From contig NZ_WBJR01000004.1 of assembly GCF_009296185.1 (NCBI RefSeq), positions 62,001-126,000 of the forward strand: 64,000 bases of DNA. Reading direction: 5' to 3'. The stretch's first letter is position 1. Every line of letters starts with the position of its first letter. The notes below the pieces were generated by a model. That model saw only the letters and a list, made by a program, of their open reading frames with translations, was not told where the DNA came from and ran no database searches. This DNA is from Hydrogenovibrio sp. JE_KL2. GTDB taxonomy: Bacteria > Pseudomonadota > Gammaproteobacteria > Thiomicrospirales > Thiomicrospiraceae. Shown piece after piece: positions 43,213-52,227 of the stretch. A program made the translations under genes and the position numbers.

Positions 43213-43881
43213 ATGCAAGTTCAAGATATGGAAAAGTTCTCTCAAATCCTGAAGTGGGTATTTGCATATTATGAAAAAGAACTAACTGACCTGACATTTG
43301 AAATGTACTGGAATGGTTTAAAAGACTATTCGATTGATGAAGTTCAAGCCGCTTTCAACGCCCATCTGCAACACCCGGAAGATGGCAAATGGTGGCCAAA
43401 AGTCTCGGACATCATCAAAAACTGTAAAGGCGGCACGCAGGACAATGCACTAAGAGCTTGGAATGAAGTGGAAACCGCCATTCGCCGTGTAGGTGGCTAT
43501 CAAGATGTGGTTTTCCATGATCCGCTAATCCACCAAATCATTCATAAAATGGGCGGTTGGATTGCACTGTGTGACATCCCGGATGAAAAATCTCTGGTGT
43601 TCAAAGCGAATGAGTTTAAAAACGCTTATCGTGCGCTTTATGCAACTCCGCAACAGTTACAACCGCCAGTTGAGTTGACAGGTATTATCAATGCCCAAAA
43701 TGCCAAAATCAAAGGCGCTAAAAAACAACCGCCTGTTTTGATTGGCGATCCTGAAAGAGCAAAAGAAGTCTTGAGTCAGCTCCAAGCACCGGAAAATCTG
43801 GTCACTATCAGCCATGCCGCCGTTAAGGCAGCAAAGAGTCTTGACGCCAAGTTGAACGCCAACCAAGACCAGCCGGCTTAA
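43213..43881 (+). CDS. DUF6475-like protein, phage-type replication-associated
   Basis: 222 residues. The N-terminal helical part (LKWVFAYYEKELTDLTFEMYWNGLKDYSIDEV-type, about 10-45) and the segment WWPKVSDIIKNCKGG, followed by AWNEVETAIRRVGGYQDVVFHDP, match a family found beside phage replication genes. No ATPase or nuclease motif was seen. It ends 3 bp before the next gene, so the two are an operon. The function is inferred only from family company; it is the first gene of a small plus-strand pair after queE. Confidence 0.65.
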   Translation: MQVQDMEKFSQILKWVFAYYEKELTDLTFEMYWNGLKDYSIDEVQAAFNAHLQHPEDGKWWPKVSDIIKNCKGGTQDNALRAWNEVETAIRRVGGYQDVVFHDPLIHQIIHKMGGWIALCDIPDEKSLVFKANEFKNAYRALYATPQQLQPPVELTGIINAQNAKIKGAKKQPPVLIGDPERAKEVLSQLQAPENLVTISHAAVKAAKSLDAKLNANQDQPA

Positions 43882-43883
43882 TT

Positions 43884-44624
43884 TTGATGAAGTTACATTT
43901 TGACGCCAACATTGCCGCAAAGATAGGCTTAAACGAAGCCATTTTCATTGGCTGGCTGCTCGAAGAATACGACGAAACGCCGACACGCACTGAGAGACTG
44001 CTTGAAACCTTTAAATTCTGGTCAGATGAAGTCCTATACCAATGCCTTGCAGGCTTGGAATCCAGAAAACTGATCGTGGTTCAGAGAACACCGCAAGGGG
44101 ATTGTATCTTTGCCATCAACCACCCTCAACTGCAAGCGCAATTCGGCATCGAAATCCAACCTGTCAAGGCGCCATCGACAGGTGTCGTGCTGGATAATAA
44201 TTTAAAAAAACACCTACTCAGATTTCAGTCTACAGACACGCTTTTGAACAAGAAGCTCACTCAATTACTGCAACAAGACACTCAAGAGTTATTGGACTAT
44301 GCCATTTCCGAAGGGCTGTCTCATGAAATTGCCGCCATGTCCTTTGACAAGTTCTTACACTATGTTTCAGCCAACCCGGATCGCTTCTGGAACACTGATC
44401 TCACTTCTTACTGGCGCTTCTGGGTCAGCAACAGCAAGGAGAAACAGGGAATTTCAAATACAGGCGGCATAGCACAAACGGGCAAACGTTCAGCTATAGA
44501 AAGAAGCAATGATCATGCGGCATCCAACTGGTTAAAGAAAAAATCTCAGCCTAACCAGACACAACTACATACCGCCGTCCAAATCTCTCATTCCCAACCT
44601 TCAGACACAAAAAAACCGACTTAA
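43884..44624 (+). CDS. DnaT/phage replication-like protein
   Basis: 246 residues. The N-terminal half resembles a winged-helix replication protein (GLNEAIFIGWLLEEYDE... FWSDEVLYQCLAGLESRKLIVV), and a later segment (FDKFLHYVSANPDRFWNTDLTSYWRFWV) is like the DnaT C-terminal region that loads helicase. The C-terminal 50 residues are polar and low-complexity. With the preceding gene it could form a primosome or helicase-loading pair of phage origin. No recombinase or other phage gene is nearby. Confidence 0.6.
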   Translation: MMKLHFDANIAAKIGLNEAIFIGWLLEEYDETPTRTERLLETFKFWSDEVLYQCLAGLESRKLIVVQRTPQGDCIFAINHPQLQAQFGIEIQPVKAPSTGVVLDNNLKKHLLRFQSTDTLLNKKLTQLLQQDTQELLDYAISEGLSHEIAAMSFDKFLHYVSANPDRFWNTDLTSYWRFWVSNSKEKQGISNTGGIAQTGKRSAIERSNDHAASNWLKKKSQPNQTQLHTAVQISHSQPSDTKKPT

Positions 44625-44650
44625 ACATACGCCTAAGTCGGTAACTTTTT
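44615..44650 (+). terminator. Terminator after the replication-like pair
   Basis: ACCGACTTA (44615-44623) and TAAGTCGGT (44634-44642) pair with a 10-base loop, followed by AACTTTTT. The stem overlaps the preceding stop codon. Confidence 0.75.
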
Positions 44651-44672
44651 GAATAAAACAGTTTCTTAATTG

Positions 44673-44963
44673 CTACGGAAAAGAATAGCTATTTTGAGGA
44701 TTATCCGCTTTATGCTGACGCTTTGATTCATCCGACATAAACTGTTCAACTTTTTTCTTAAGTCGATGAATCTCCTGCAATCCTTGATCTAGCCTTTCTG
44801 ATTGCGCAGCATTCTCACTTTTTTGCTGCTTGATCTCTTTACCTAGTTTATAGGTTTTGCTCTCAAGGATGCGGACCCGAGTACTGATACTCGCAGCTTC
44901 CGCAACACCCTGCACAATCATTAGACCAGCAAGCAACAAGACTATTAGGGTTGGTTTTTTCAT
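44673..44963 (-). CDS. Small exported coiled-coil protein
   Basis: 96 residues from the ATG at 44963, chosen because AGGGAG sits at proper distance from it and too close to the upstream in-frame ATG. A signal peptide (about 1-22, ends AEA) is followed by a long helix of heptads (ISTRVRILESKTYKLGKEIKQQ). The tail is polar. Not recognised beyond that; similar in style to the N-terminal coiled coil of CpoB/YbgF. Last gene of the envelope cluster. Confidence 0.65.
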   Translation of the reverse strand: MKKPTLIVLLLAGLMIVQGVAEAASISTRVRILESKTYKLGKEIKQQKSENAAQSERLDQGLQEIHRLKKKVEQFMSDESKRQHKADNPQNSYSFP

Positions 44964-44998
44964 GTAACCCATCTCCCTGAGTTTGTTGTTATTCGCTA

Positions 44999-45691
44999 TT
45001 ATCGACCGTCAACAGTTTGGCAGTTATAACCATTACCACATAAGTTACTTGCTTCTACGGGCTCTTGGTTACAGCTTCCATTTGGACAATTGGTGTAAAC
45101 AAAGTGGTTGTTGAAGAATCCACGATCTACATACACTTCCAAAATGGTTTCATAGTTATTGTCTGGCATTGGGGTCACGCTAACAACACGCGCGCCTTTG
45201 ACAATTGCATTCACTCTCGCACGGAAGTTGTCGTTTCTTGCCGTCAAAGTAGACAGTTGCGTGTTACTGTCAATTTTCACACCATATAACTGTTCAGCAA
45301 GTGAACGGTAAGCATCCAACTTAGAAGCACGGATTGCCATCAAGCGTCTTTGACCAGGCGTATAACCTTCATAAGAACTTTCTGAACCAAACCCTGTACC
45401 TGTGATTTTAATCAACTGAGGCTGACGCGGTGGCTGAGGTTGTTGATTAGGCTGTGCCTGCTTCATTTGATCATTTTGAGCTTTATCATCTGATTTAGCA
45501 ACATCATCCGCCTTAGCCGCATCATCTGGAGTGACCGCATCCGCTTTTGCTGGCATTGGAGCCTGCGCCACTGCTGGCGCTACCGGTGCCATCGCAGGCT
45601 GCGACGGTTCGACCGTTGGCTGGCTTGAACAGCCGGCAAGTAATGCCGCACCAAGCAAACCAATAAACATAATTAGAGTTTGTTTTTTCAT
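44999..45691 (-). CDS. LPP20/FlgP-like lipoprotein
   Basis: 230 residues. Lipobox LLAGC puts the lipidated Cys near residue 21. A Pro/Ala/Gln/Asp-rich linker (about 25-90) leads to an LPP20-like domain (about 95-200; GYTPGQRRLMAIRASKLDAYRSLAEQLYGVKI). The C-terminal tail has five Cys (NCPNGSC, NLCGNGYNC) that could form disulfides in the periplasm. FlgP-type members bind flagellar or envelope structures; no flagellar gene is nearby. Confidence 0.7.
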   Translation of the reverse strand: MKKQTLIMFIGLLGAALLAGCSSQPTVEPSQPAMAPVAPAVAQAPMPAKADAVTPDDAAKADDVAKSDDKAQNDQMKQAQPNQQPQPPRQPQLIKITGTGFGSESSYEGYTPGQRRLMAIRASKLDAYRSLAEQLYGVKIDSNTQLSTLTARNDNFRARVNAIVKGARVVSVTPMPDNNYETILEVYVDRGFFNNHFVYTNCPNGSCNQEPVEASNLCGNGYNCQTVDGR

Positions 45692-45706
45692 GACATTTTC
45701 TCCGTT

Positions 45707-45955
45707 TTATTCAAAAAGTGTTTGTTTTTTATATGTTCTATGAGTAATCCAACCTTGGGACAACTCTTGTGCTTTCTTGTCTTCAAGTCGTTTACTCGCT
45801 TTTAGCTCATCAATAGACCTAACATTACCAGGCTGATAATGATAAGGAACCAGCTTGGTTTCATAATAATCAGGCACTTGATAAGTTGCTGTTGTGCTGC
45901 ACCCACTACCTAACAGAACCACCAAAGCTAAAACCGTGCCGAACGACCATTTCAT
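45707..45955 (-). CDS. Small lipoprotein
   Basis: 82 residues. Signal peptide with lipobox LLGSGC (Cys near 19), then a short polar chain (ATYQVPDYYETKLVPYHYQPGN). Function unknown. Starts 14 bp after the membrane coiled-coil gene, with a GGTTGGGAG-type ribosome site, and precedes the LPP20 gene. Confidence 0.65.
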   Translation of the reverse strand: MKWSFGTVLALVVLLGSGCSTTATYQVPDYYETKLVPYHYQPGNVRSIDELKASKRLEDKKAQELSQGWITHRTYKKQTLFE

Positions 45956-45969
45956 GCTTCTCTCCCAAC

Positions 45970-47181
45970 CTAGTATGTATAGGCGTCATTATCCTTATAA
46001 CCGCCACTTGGTGGATATTGATAAGGGCTGCTATGAGCCGGGGTATTCGGCGTAGGCGCTGATTGATGAGGTTTCACCGCTCCCGGGACATTCGGGTTGT
46101 GCGAACCTGTCGTAACACCTTTTTTACCAACGACAGCCGGCGCCTTTTCAACTTTTTCCGAAACCAACTGTTTCTCAACGGACTTAATACTCTTCAGCAG
46201 TAACTTATAATCAGATTGCAATTTTTTCACACGCTGATTGATTTCGTAGATACGTCTCTGCGCACTTGTCATCTGAGCGCCAACGCGATCTAGCTTAGCT
46301 GCCAACTCAGGAGCCACCTTCACTTCTTGAACTGGTGCAGCAACAGGCTCAGCAGGTTTAACGGCAGCTTGCGCTTTTTCATGACTATCTTTTGCATCAG
46401 CTGTCTTTTGTAAATCGCCTGCTTCAATCTTAGCGATATCACCGTTAAGCTGTTCTAATTGGAAGCTAATCGCGTCCAACTTCTTATCAAGCGTCTTCAG
46501 TGTTTTTTCCGATGCATTGGTATGCATTAGCGATTGCATTGAGTTCGCTTCAATACCATTGATCTTATCCATGGTGTCTTTGCTTAACTCGTTTCCTGAC
46601 GATAGTGCCGCCCAAATGCCAACCCCTATCGTCACAACTACTAAAAAGATGATGATTGAACTGAAGGTAATAATTAATTTCTTTATCGCATCCATGTCAG
46701 GGCCTTTAATTGCGTTATTTGCCTTTTGAGCCTGTGCAGCTTGCGCACGTTTCTCTAGAATATCTTCTGCTTTATGCTCCATCGCACTCGAAGCATCTTT
46801 TCCTTGAATTGCACTCAACGTATCGACTGGTGGCTGTTCTGGAGCTGGTTCTGGCGACGGTGGCGCCGCAGGAGGTTCCGCTACCGGCTCAGGCTCCGGT
46901 GTTGCAGTCTCTTCTGCCTGAATACCTGATGCACCGATATCCTCATCCAACTCATCAAGTAATCCAGCAGTTGGATCTTCTTCAGTAGTTTCATCCACTG
47001 CCCAATCTTCTGGAACTTCTTCTGCATCAGGCAAATCATCACCCTCAACAGCAGATGTCGCAGGTGCTGCTTCCGGCTCGGCCTTGGGCTCTTCCGCAAT
47101 AGATTCCAACTCTGCTTCGTCAAGCAAAGCGTCAATACTGTCCAAGTCGTTAGGATCAACGGTATTGTTTATTTGTGCCAC
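45970..47181 (-). CDS. Bitopic membrane protein with acidic N-terminus and periplasmic coiled coil
   Basis: 403 residues. Very acidic, Pro/Glu/Ala-rich N-terminal 150 (with DSIDALLDEAELESIAEE), one membrane helix (about 168-192, KLIITFSSIIIFLVVVTIGV), coiled coil (about 215-345), and a Tyr/Pro/Gly-rich end (SSPYQYPPSGGYKDNDAY). The layout predicts N-in, C-out. Not recognised; it belongs to the envelope cluster with the LpoA-like and LPP20-like genes. Confidence 0.7.
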   Translation of the reverse strand: MAQINNTVDPNDLDSIDALLDEAELESIAEEPKAEPEAAPATSAVEGDDLPDAEEVPEDWAVDETTEEDPTAGLLDELDEDIGASGIQAEETATPEPEPVAEPPAAPPSPEPAPEQPPVDTLSAIQGKDASSAMEHKAEDILEKRAQAAQAQKANNAIKGPDMDAIKKLIITFSSIIIFLVVVTIGVGIWAALSSGNELSKDTMDKINGIEANSMQSLMHTNASEKTLKTLDKKLDAISFQLEQLNGDIAKIEAGDLQKTADAKDSHEKAQAAVKPAEPVAAPVQEVKVAPELAAKLDRVGAQMTSAQRRIYEINQRVKKLQSDYKLLLKSIKSVEKQLVSEKVEKAPAVVGKKGVTTGSHNPNVPGAVKPHQSAPTPNTPAHSSPYQYPPSGGYKDNDAYTY

Positions 47182-47223
47182 TTGCTAACCTCTAGCATTC
47201 CAAAAAAATAGCTGCTTCTCTGA

Positions 47224-48717
47224 TTATGGAAATTGAACAACAGAGAAGCTACCTTTGTTCAACCAAAATTCTTCTGGCAAAATAGTGGGAGCTCTATGCT
47301 CATCCAACATCACTTCACCCAGTTCAGAAGGCAAACTTCTCACGCTTGAGTCATTTATCGACTGAGCAACTTTTGCCGCTAAGCTTCCAAAAGCATGAAA
47401 AATGCCAACTTGTTGATCATCTTCCAAACCTCCCTTGGCATAAGCCCGAACCTGATCGACAAAATATTTCGGTAGCAGTGCATAGGTATTACGCCAATAC
47501 GACATACTTTTGTTAAAGTCTTTCACTGCTGGCAGTTTGCTTGGCAACCAATAATGCTGAACGGTACCTAAATGGTAGAAGTTAAGTAAAGGCGACACCT
47601 GAACCGCTTGACGAGCGGAAACAAAAGAAACAACGGCATCCAAATCCTGTCTTGAACGCTCATCGAAGTGAAGCTTGTGCTTAATAACTGTTTGCAGCCA
47701 GTTTTTGCGGATATTCGACTGGCTAGCATTAACCAAGTCCCCTACAGCCTGGTCCATGCTGTGGTCAACTTGCTGAATGTGAACTCTAAAGCTTTTTGTC
47801 GTATCAGGATGTTTCTCAGCATAATCCGCCCAAACGGTCTCAAAAGACTGCAACAAATCCTGAGAAGCCTTTGAAGAATCAACAATCACAGAAATTCCTT
47901 TAAATTGGTGTTCCACCAATTGCTTTACCAAAACAGGAACATACCCTTCTCTGCTTAAACTCAGACAACGAACATAACTCTTAGGCTTATCAATTTGATT
48001 CAGCAGTAATGTTGGTACTTTGGTATCAAGATCATTGAGTACTTGTGCCTTGCCCTGCCTTAAGGGTCCGATAATAAAGGTGGGCTGACTCAGCTTCATC
48101 AGGTTCCACAGCTCCAACATAGAGTCGAAGACCTCTGTATCGTAGAACTTCAGCTCGGCGTTCGGAAAGGCTTCCTGAATTCCTTTCTGAATAGCCAAAC
48201 CGATTTGACTGTAGTCGCCCGTCAGAGGCAATAATACCGCGATGTTTTGTGCATCGAACTTATAAGGCAAAGCATCACTGTTATCTTGAGTGGAAGTAGA
48301 AGCGGTCTGCTGGAGATATTGCTGCAAACTCTCAATGCGCAACTGCATTTCGGGGGAAATCGCAGCTTTATCAACAGCACCAAGCGAGTCCAGATAAGCT
48401 CTTACATGAGACGGAATGCCATTTTTTCTCGCCAACTCGGCTTTTAGCAAAAGTATTTCAGCATCTATACGCTTGATTTGCAGATCTAACGGAAGCTTTG
48501 TACTATCAGAGCTTTCCTTTGGTAAATCACCAGATAAAGCTCCTGAGGCTTCTCCCGCTTTCTTTCCCTCTGCATTAGCGCTTTCACTGGATGTAGATGG
48601 TTTCTCTGAAGAATCCGCCGGCGAGAGATGTATAGAGTCGTTGTAGATTCGTACCTGAGGATTGGCAAGAATTGCCGCTGAAAACAACAGTGTCAACAGC
48701 AGACTAAGCCATTTCAT
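47224..48717 (-). CDS. LpoA-like periplasmic protein
   Basis: 497 residues from the ATG at 48717 (MKWLSLLLTLLFSAAILA), a plausible signal peptide; the upstream TTG at 48762 lacks a spaced ribosome site. After a Ser/Glu-rich linker and a short helical region (about 70-140), the C-terminal part (about 155-495) resembles the LpoA substrate-binding-protein fold (NIAVLLPLTGDYSQIGLAIQKGI). LpoA activates PBP1A in E. coli. This protein lacks a lipobox Cys and most of the N-terminal TPR part. Confidence 0.7.
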   Translation of the reverse strand: MKWLSLLLTLLFSAAILANPQVRIYNDSIHLSPADSSEKPSTSSESANAEGKKAGEASGALSGDLPKESSDSTKLPLDLQIKRIDAEILLLKAELARKNGIPSHVRAYLDSLGAVDKAAISPEMQLRIESLQQYLQQTASTSTQDNSDALPYKFDAQNIAVLLPLTGDYSQIGLAIQKGIQEAFPNAELKFYDTEVFDSMLELWNLMKLSQPTFIIGPLRQGKAQVLNDLDTKVPTLLLNQIDKPKSYVRCLSLSREGYVPVLVKQLVEHQFKGISVIVDSSKASQDLLQSFETVWADYAEKHPDTTKSFRVHIQQVDHSMDQAVGDLVNASQSNIRKNWLQTVIKHKLHFDERSRQDLDAVVSFVSARQAVQVSPLLNFYHLGTVQHYWLPSKLPAVKDFNKSMSYWRNTYALLPKYFVDQVRAYAKGGLEDDQQVGIFHAFGSLAAKVAQSINDSSVRSLPSELGEVMLDEHRAPTILPEEFWLNKGSFSVVQFP

Positions 48718-48783
48718 CACAAACAAACTGTATGTTTTGAAGAATCCCTTCAATGGTACCAACCTTCTATGATTTCCGTCCCC

Positions 48784-51429
48784 CTACTTTAAAGACTTGG
48801 AAACGATTTCATAAACATCTTTAGACAAGCTCCCACTCTCAACCAGCTTTGTTAGCTGACTTTTCATTTTTGTCTGTCTGTCAATATCATAACGTTTCCA
48901 CTGGGTAAACGGACTGACTATACGTGCAGCGACTTGTGGGTTTATTTTATCCAGTTTCAGCACTTCTGATGCCAAAAAGGCATAACCTTCTCCCGAGGCA
49001 TGATGAAAACCTTGCATATTCATACGCCCAAAAACTCCCAGTACACTTCTTACCCGATTCGGATTGGTATAATGAAAGTCAGGATGCTCGACTAAAGACT
49101 TCACCACCTCCAACGCACTGTCAAACTGATCAGATGCCTGAAGTGCAAACCATTTATCCAAAACCAAATCATCCTGTTTCCATTTTTGATAAAAATCTGC
49201 CAGGTTGGCCTGTTTCTGTTCAGAATCATAAGGCTTCATTGCCTCCAAGGAAGCAAACACGTCCGTCATATTTGACTGCTTATCAAACTGAGTTTGCATC
49301 CAAGCTTTCTGGGATGGTAATTTTGATAAATAGTTCAGACAACGGTTCTTGAGCATTCTGCGAGCAATCGCATCTTTATCATAACGATAAGCCTCTGAAC
49401 TTTCCATTTGCTGATAGGTTTCCAACAATAATGATTCAAACTTTTCCGCAATTGCCTTTTTCATATAGCTATAAACGGCCAGAATACTATCAGTATTGAT
49501 CAGCATGCCTTTATTTGACAAGGTTTCCTGCAAATAGCTTTCATCCGGCAAGGTAATGGCAAGAGACTTTAACGCTAGATCAAGTGACGTATCCCCAAGA
49601 TTGCTTTCCAAAGCTTTGGCATAGTATTCTGACAAGGTCAACTCTCGGCTGTCTTCAACGGCTTGCACGTTTTTAACCAAGTTCATCAACGCCAAACTTT
49701 GAATCGACTCCCAACGCACGAAACTATCAGCATCATAAGACGCCAGCGCCACCAACTCATCCTGAGTGCAGGCATAATCCAATAAAATCGGGGCGGAGAA
49801 GCCTCGAAACAACGAAAGATACCCTTCCTCTTCAACATCCTGTAGAACCAGTGTTTCATCATGCCGGGTCAACTCAAATAACCAACCGTTGTCAGCTCGC
49901 GAACAACGCGACTGATCCGCTTCAGCAAATGAAAAAGACAATGCCGTTTCGCGAGTTGGCGACAATACGTCAAACACCACAGGAATCAACAAAGGCAGGT
50001 GCGCTTGCTTTCCGTTCAGGGTTTGTTTGAATGACAACGATAAGGTTTTATTGACAGCATCATACTGCTTAGTCACCGTTACCTTTGGCGTGCCCGACTG
50101 AATGTACCAGTGATGCATTTGCGACAAATCACGCTGATTGGCATCCGCCATCGCATTACGGAAATCTTCCACCGTAACCGCTTGCCCATCAAAGCGGTCA
50201 AAATACAAATCCATCCCTTTTCTGAAACCATCTCTTCCCAATAAGGTTTGGTAAAGGCGAACCACTTCGGCACCTTTTTCATAAACTGTCATGGTGTAGA
50301 AGTTGTTCATTTCAATGTAGGATTGAGGTTGAATCGGGTGTGACATAGGCCCCGCATCTTCCGGGAATTGGAAGCTACGCAAACGTTTAACATCTTCTAT
50401 TCGCTTCACCGCAGGAGACAGCATATCCGAAGTGAACTCCTGATCTCTGAAAACAGTCAACCCTTCTTTTAGCGTTAGCTGAAACCAATCCCGACAAGTA
50501 ACACGATTACCCGTCCAGTTGTGGAAGTACTCATGGGCGATAACCGATTCAATACCCTCGAAGTCGACATCGGTTGCCGTTTCTGGCTTCGCAAGTACAA
50601 ACTTGGAGTTGAAGACATTCAACCCTTTATTCTCCATGGCGCCCATATTGAAATCATCAACGGCAACAATCATGTATACATCAAGGTCGTAAATCAATCC
50701 AAAACGCTCTTCATCCCATTTCATCGATTTCTTTAGCGATGCCATGGCATGATCACACTTGTCCAGATTGTTTTCCTGCACATACAAGCGCAAATCAACA
50801 CGCCTTGAATCCTTGGTTTCAAAGTGATCTTCAACCACTTCTAGATTACCCGCAACCAGCGCAAAGAGGTAACAAGGCTTTTTATGAGGGTCTTCCCATA
50901 CGGCAAAATGTTTGCCGCCTTCAAGCTCTCCAAACTCGACCAGATTTCCGTTAGATAACAAAACTTTATTTTCTCGCTCATCACCAATAATCTTGGTCGT
51001 AAAGTAACTCAAACAATCGGGTCTATCCAAATAATAGGTAATAGTTCTAAAGCCCTCTGCTTCGCACTGGGTACAATAGTTACCACTGGAGCGATACAAG
51101 CCTTCCAAACGCGTATTTGCTTCTGGATTGATTTTGGTTTTCACCACTAACTCAAAGTGTTCTTCGGGGCAGTTCAGCGTCAAATCGGTGTCTGTCAGTT
51201 GAAAATCTTCTTGGCCTAATACCTTTCCATTCTTTTCCACCGATACCAGTACCAGATGTTCACCATCCAGCTTTAAGGTTGTTTGACCGGTTTTGCGAAC
51301 GACCTTCATCCTATTGGTCACTAGAGTTTCAGAAGGGTCGAGTTCAAATGTTAAATCAACAGATTCGATTTCAAAGTCGAGCGGACGGTAATCTTTTAGG
51401 AAAATTTCTTTTGGTTGCTGTGTAGACAT
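48784..51429 (-). CDS. pepN: Aminopeptidase N
   Basis: 881 residues, M1 family. Substrate motif GAMENKGLN and zinc site HEYFHNWTGNRVTCRDWFQLTLKEGL (shortened here to HEYFHNWTGNRV, with E further on) are present. Cytoplasmic; no signal peptide. Length is normal. It carries motif copy 49192-49209, read as Q-A-N-L-A-D-F on the opposite strand. Confidence 0.97.
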   Translation of the reverse strand: MSTQQPKEIFLKDYRPLDFEIESVDLTFELDPSETLVTNRMKVVRKTGQTTLKLDGEHLVLVSVEKNGKVLGQEDFQLTDTDLTLNCPEEHFELVVKTKINPEANTRLEGLYRSSGNYCTQCEAEGFRTITYYLDRPDCLSYFTTKIIGDERENKVLLSNGNLVEFGELEGGKHFAVWEDPHKKPCYLFALVAGNLEVVEDHFETKDSRRVDLRLYVQENNLDKCDHAMASLKKSMKWDEERFGLIYDLDVYMIVAVDDFNMGAMENKGLNVFNSKFVLAKPETATDVDFEGIESVIAHEYFHNWTGNRVTCRDWFQLTLKEGLTVFRDQEFTSDMLSPAVKRIEDVKRLRSFQFPEDAGPMSHPIQPQSYIEMNNFYTMTVYEKGAEVVRLYQTLLGRDGFRKGMDLYFDRFDGQAVTVEDFRNAMADANQRDLSQMHHWYIQSGTPKVTVTKQYDAVNKTLSLSFKQTLNGKQAHLPLLIPVVFDVLSPTRETALSFSFAEADQSRCSRADNGWLFELTRHDETLVLQDVEEEGYLSLFRGFSAPILLDYACTQDELVALASYDADSFVRWESIQSLALMNLVKNVQAVEDSRELTLSEYYAKALESNLGDTSLDLALKSLAITLPDESYLQETLSNKGMLINTDSILAVYSYMKKAIAEKFESLLLETYQQMESSEAYRYDKDAIARRMLKNRCLNYLSKLPSQKAWMQTQFDKQSNMTDVFASLEAMKPYDSEQKQANLADFYQKWKQDDLVLDKWFALQASDQFDSALEVVKSLVEHPDFHYTNPNRVRSVLGVFGRMNMQGFHHASGEGYAFLASEVLKLDKINPQVAARIVSPFTQWKRYDIDRQTKMKSQLTKLVESGSLSKDVYEIVSKSLK
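49192..49209 (+). repeat. Dispersed 18-mer motif, copy 9 (in pepN, one mismatch)
   Basis: AAAATCTGCCAGGTTGG then C, so 17 of 18 match. It lies opposite the pepN coding strand. Confidence 0.75.
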
Positions 51430-51458
51430 GTTCAGATGAGACTTATGTGAATGTTGTT

Positions 51459-51504
51459 AAAAAAAAAAGCCTTCCTACCACTGCTGCAGTAGAAAGGCTT
51501 TTCA
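51459..51504 (-). terminator. Terminator after pal
   Basis: AAAGCCTT and AAGGCTTT arms, extended by CTAC/GTAG with one mismatch, surround a GC-containing loop. A run of T follows on the minus strand. Lies between pal and pepN. Confidence 0.8.
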
Positions 51505-51525
51505 GCTTGTTTAGCTAGGATTCAA

Positions 51526-52095
51526 TTAATATGAAAACGCAGCTCTACGGTTTTTAGCCCACGCAGCTTCAGTGTGCGCTGGATCTACTGGGTTTTCTTC
51601 ACCGTAGCTGATAACATTGATTCGGCTTGGGCTAACGCCTTCAGCGATCAAAGCATTTTTAACGGCGTTAGCACGTCTTTCACCTAGAGCCAAATTGTAC
51701 TCAGGTGTTCCACGCTCATCACAATAACCTTTGATGGTGACTTTAGCTTCAGTGTTCAAAGCCATATAATCAGCATTCATTTTGATGATGCTATAGAAAT
51801 CAGGTTTGATTTCAGAGCGATCAAAGTCGAAGTGAACCACTTGACCTTGTAAAGCTGCAAACAACTGAGAAGCTGTTTTGCCATCTGCGTTAGTTGGCTC
51901 AGAAGCTTTTTCGCTAGTTGCTGCACTTGCCGTTGCTTGATCAGAAGTTGCAGATGAAGCTGCACCATCGCCAGAAGCTGCCGCTGCAGTTGAAGCTGTT
52001 GAATCGTCGTCTTTAGATGGCGTTGAAGAACACCCTACTAAAGTTAACCCTAAGAACGCGACCAAAAACAGTTGTTTAAGTGATGATGCAGACAT
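51526..52095 (-). CDS. pal: Peptidoglycan-associated lipoprotein
   Basis: 189 residues. Lipobox LTLVGC (C22), a Ser/Ala/Thr low-complexity linker, then an OmpA-like peptidoglycan-binding domain (about 78-189, VTIKGYCDERGTPEYNLALGERRA). It anchors the Tol-Pal system to the wall. tolB is not upstream as it usually is; a small lipoprotein and fnr are there instead. Confidence 0.93.
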   Translation of the reverse strand: MSASSLKQLFLVAFLGLTLVGCSSTPSKDDDSTASTAAAASGDGAASSATSDQATASAATSEKASEPTNADGKTASQLFAALQGQVVHFDFDRSEIKPDFYSIIKMNADYMALNTEAKVTIKGYCDERGTPEYNLALGERRANAVKNALIAEGVSPSRINVISYGEENPVDPAHTEAAWAKNRRAAFSY

Positions 52096-52148
52096 TGTCC
52101 TTCCTCTCTAGAATTTGAATAAAATATGCAAAAACATAAGTAGTTGTT

Positions 52149-52178
52149 ATCTTACCCAAAAACAAATGTATTTAACAA
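52149..52178 (-). promoter_or_regulatory. Predicted pal promoter
   Basis: Minus-strand TTGTTA (52178-52173) and TAAGAT (52154-52149), 18 bp apart, about 54 bp before the pal start. Matches to consensus are moderate. Confidence 0.35.
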
Positions 52179-52227
52179 GAAAATCCTTACAAATTTAAGA
52201 CTTTCTTACTAAACACCAAAAAGACAG

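Noticed and set aside
45960-45976. CTCCCAACCTAGTATG, resembling the inverted motif
   Set aside because: It is explained by the ribosome site of the small lipoprotein gene, and the AAAATCT part is missing.
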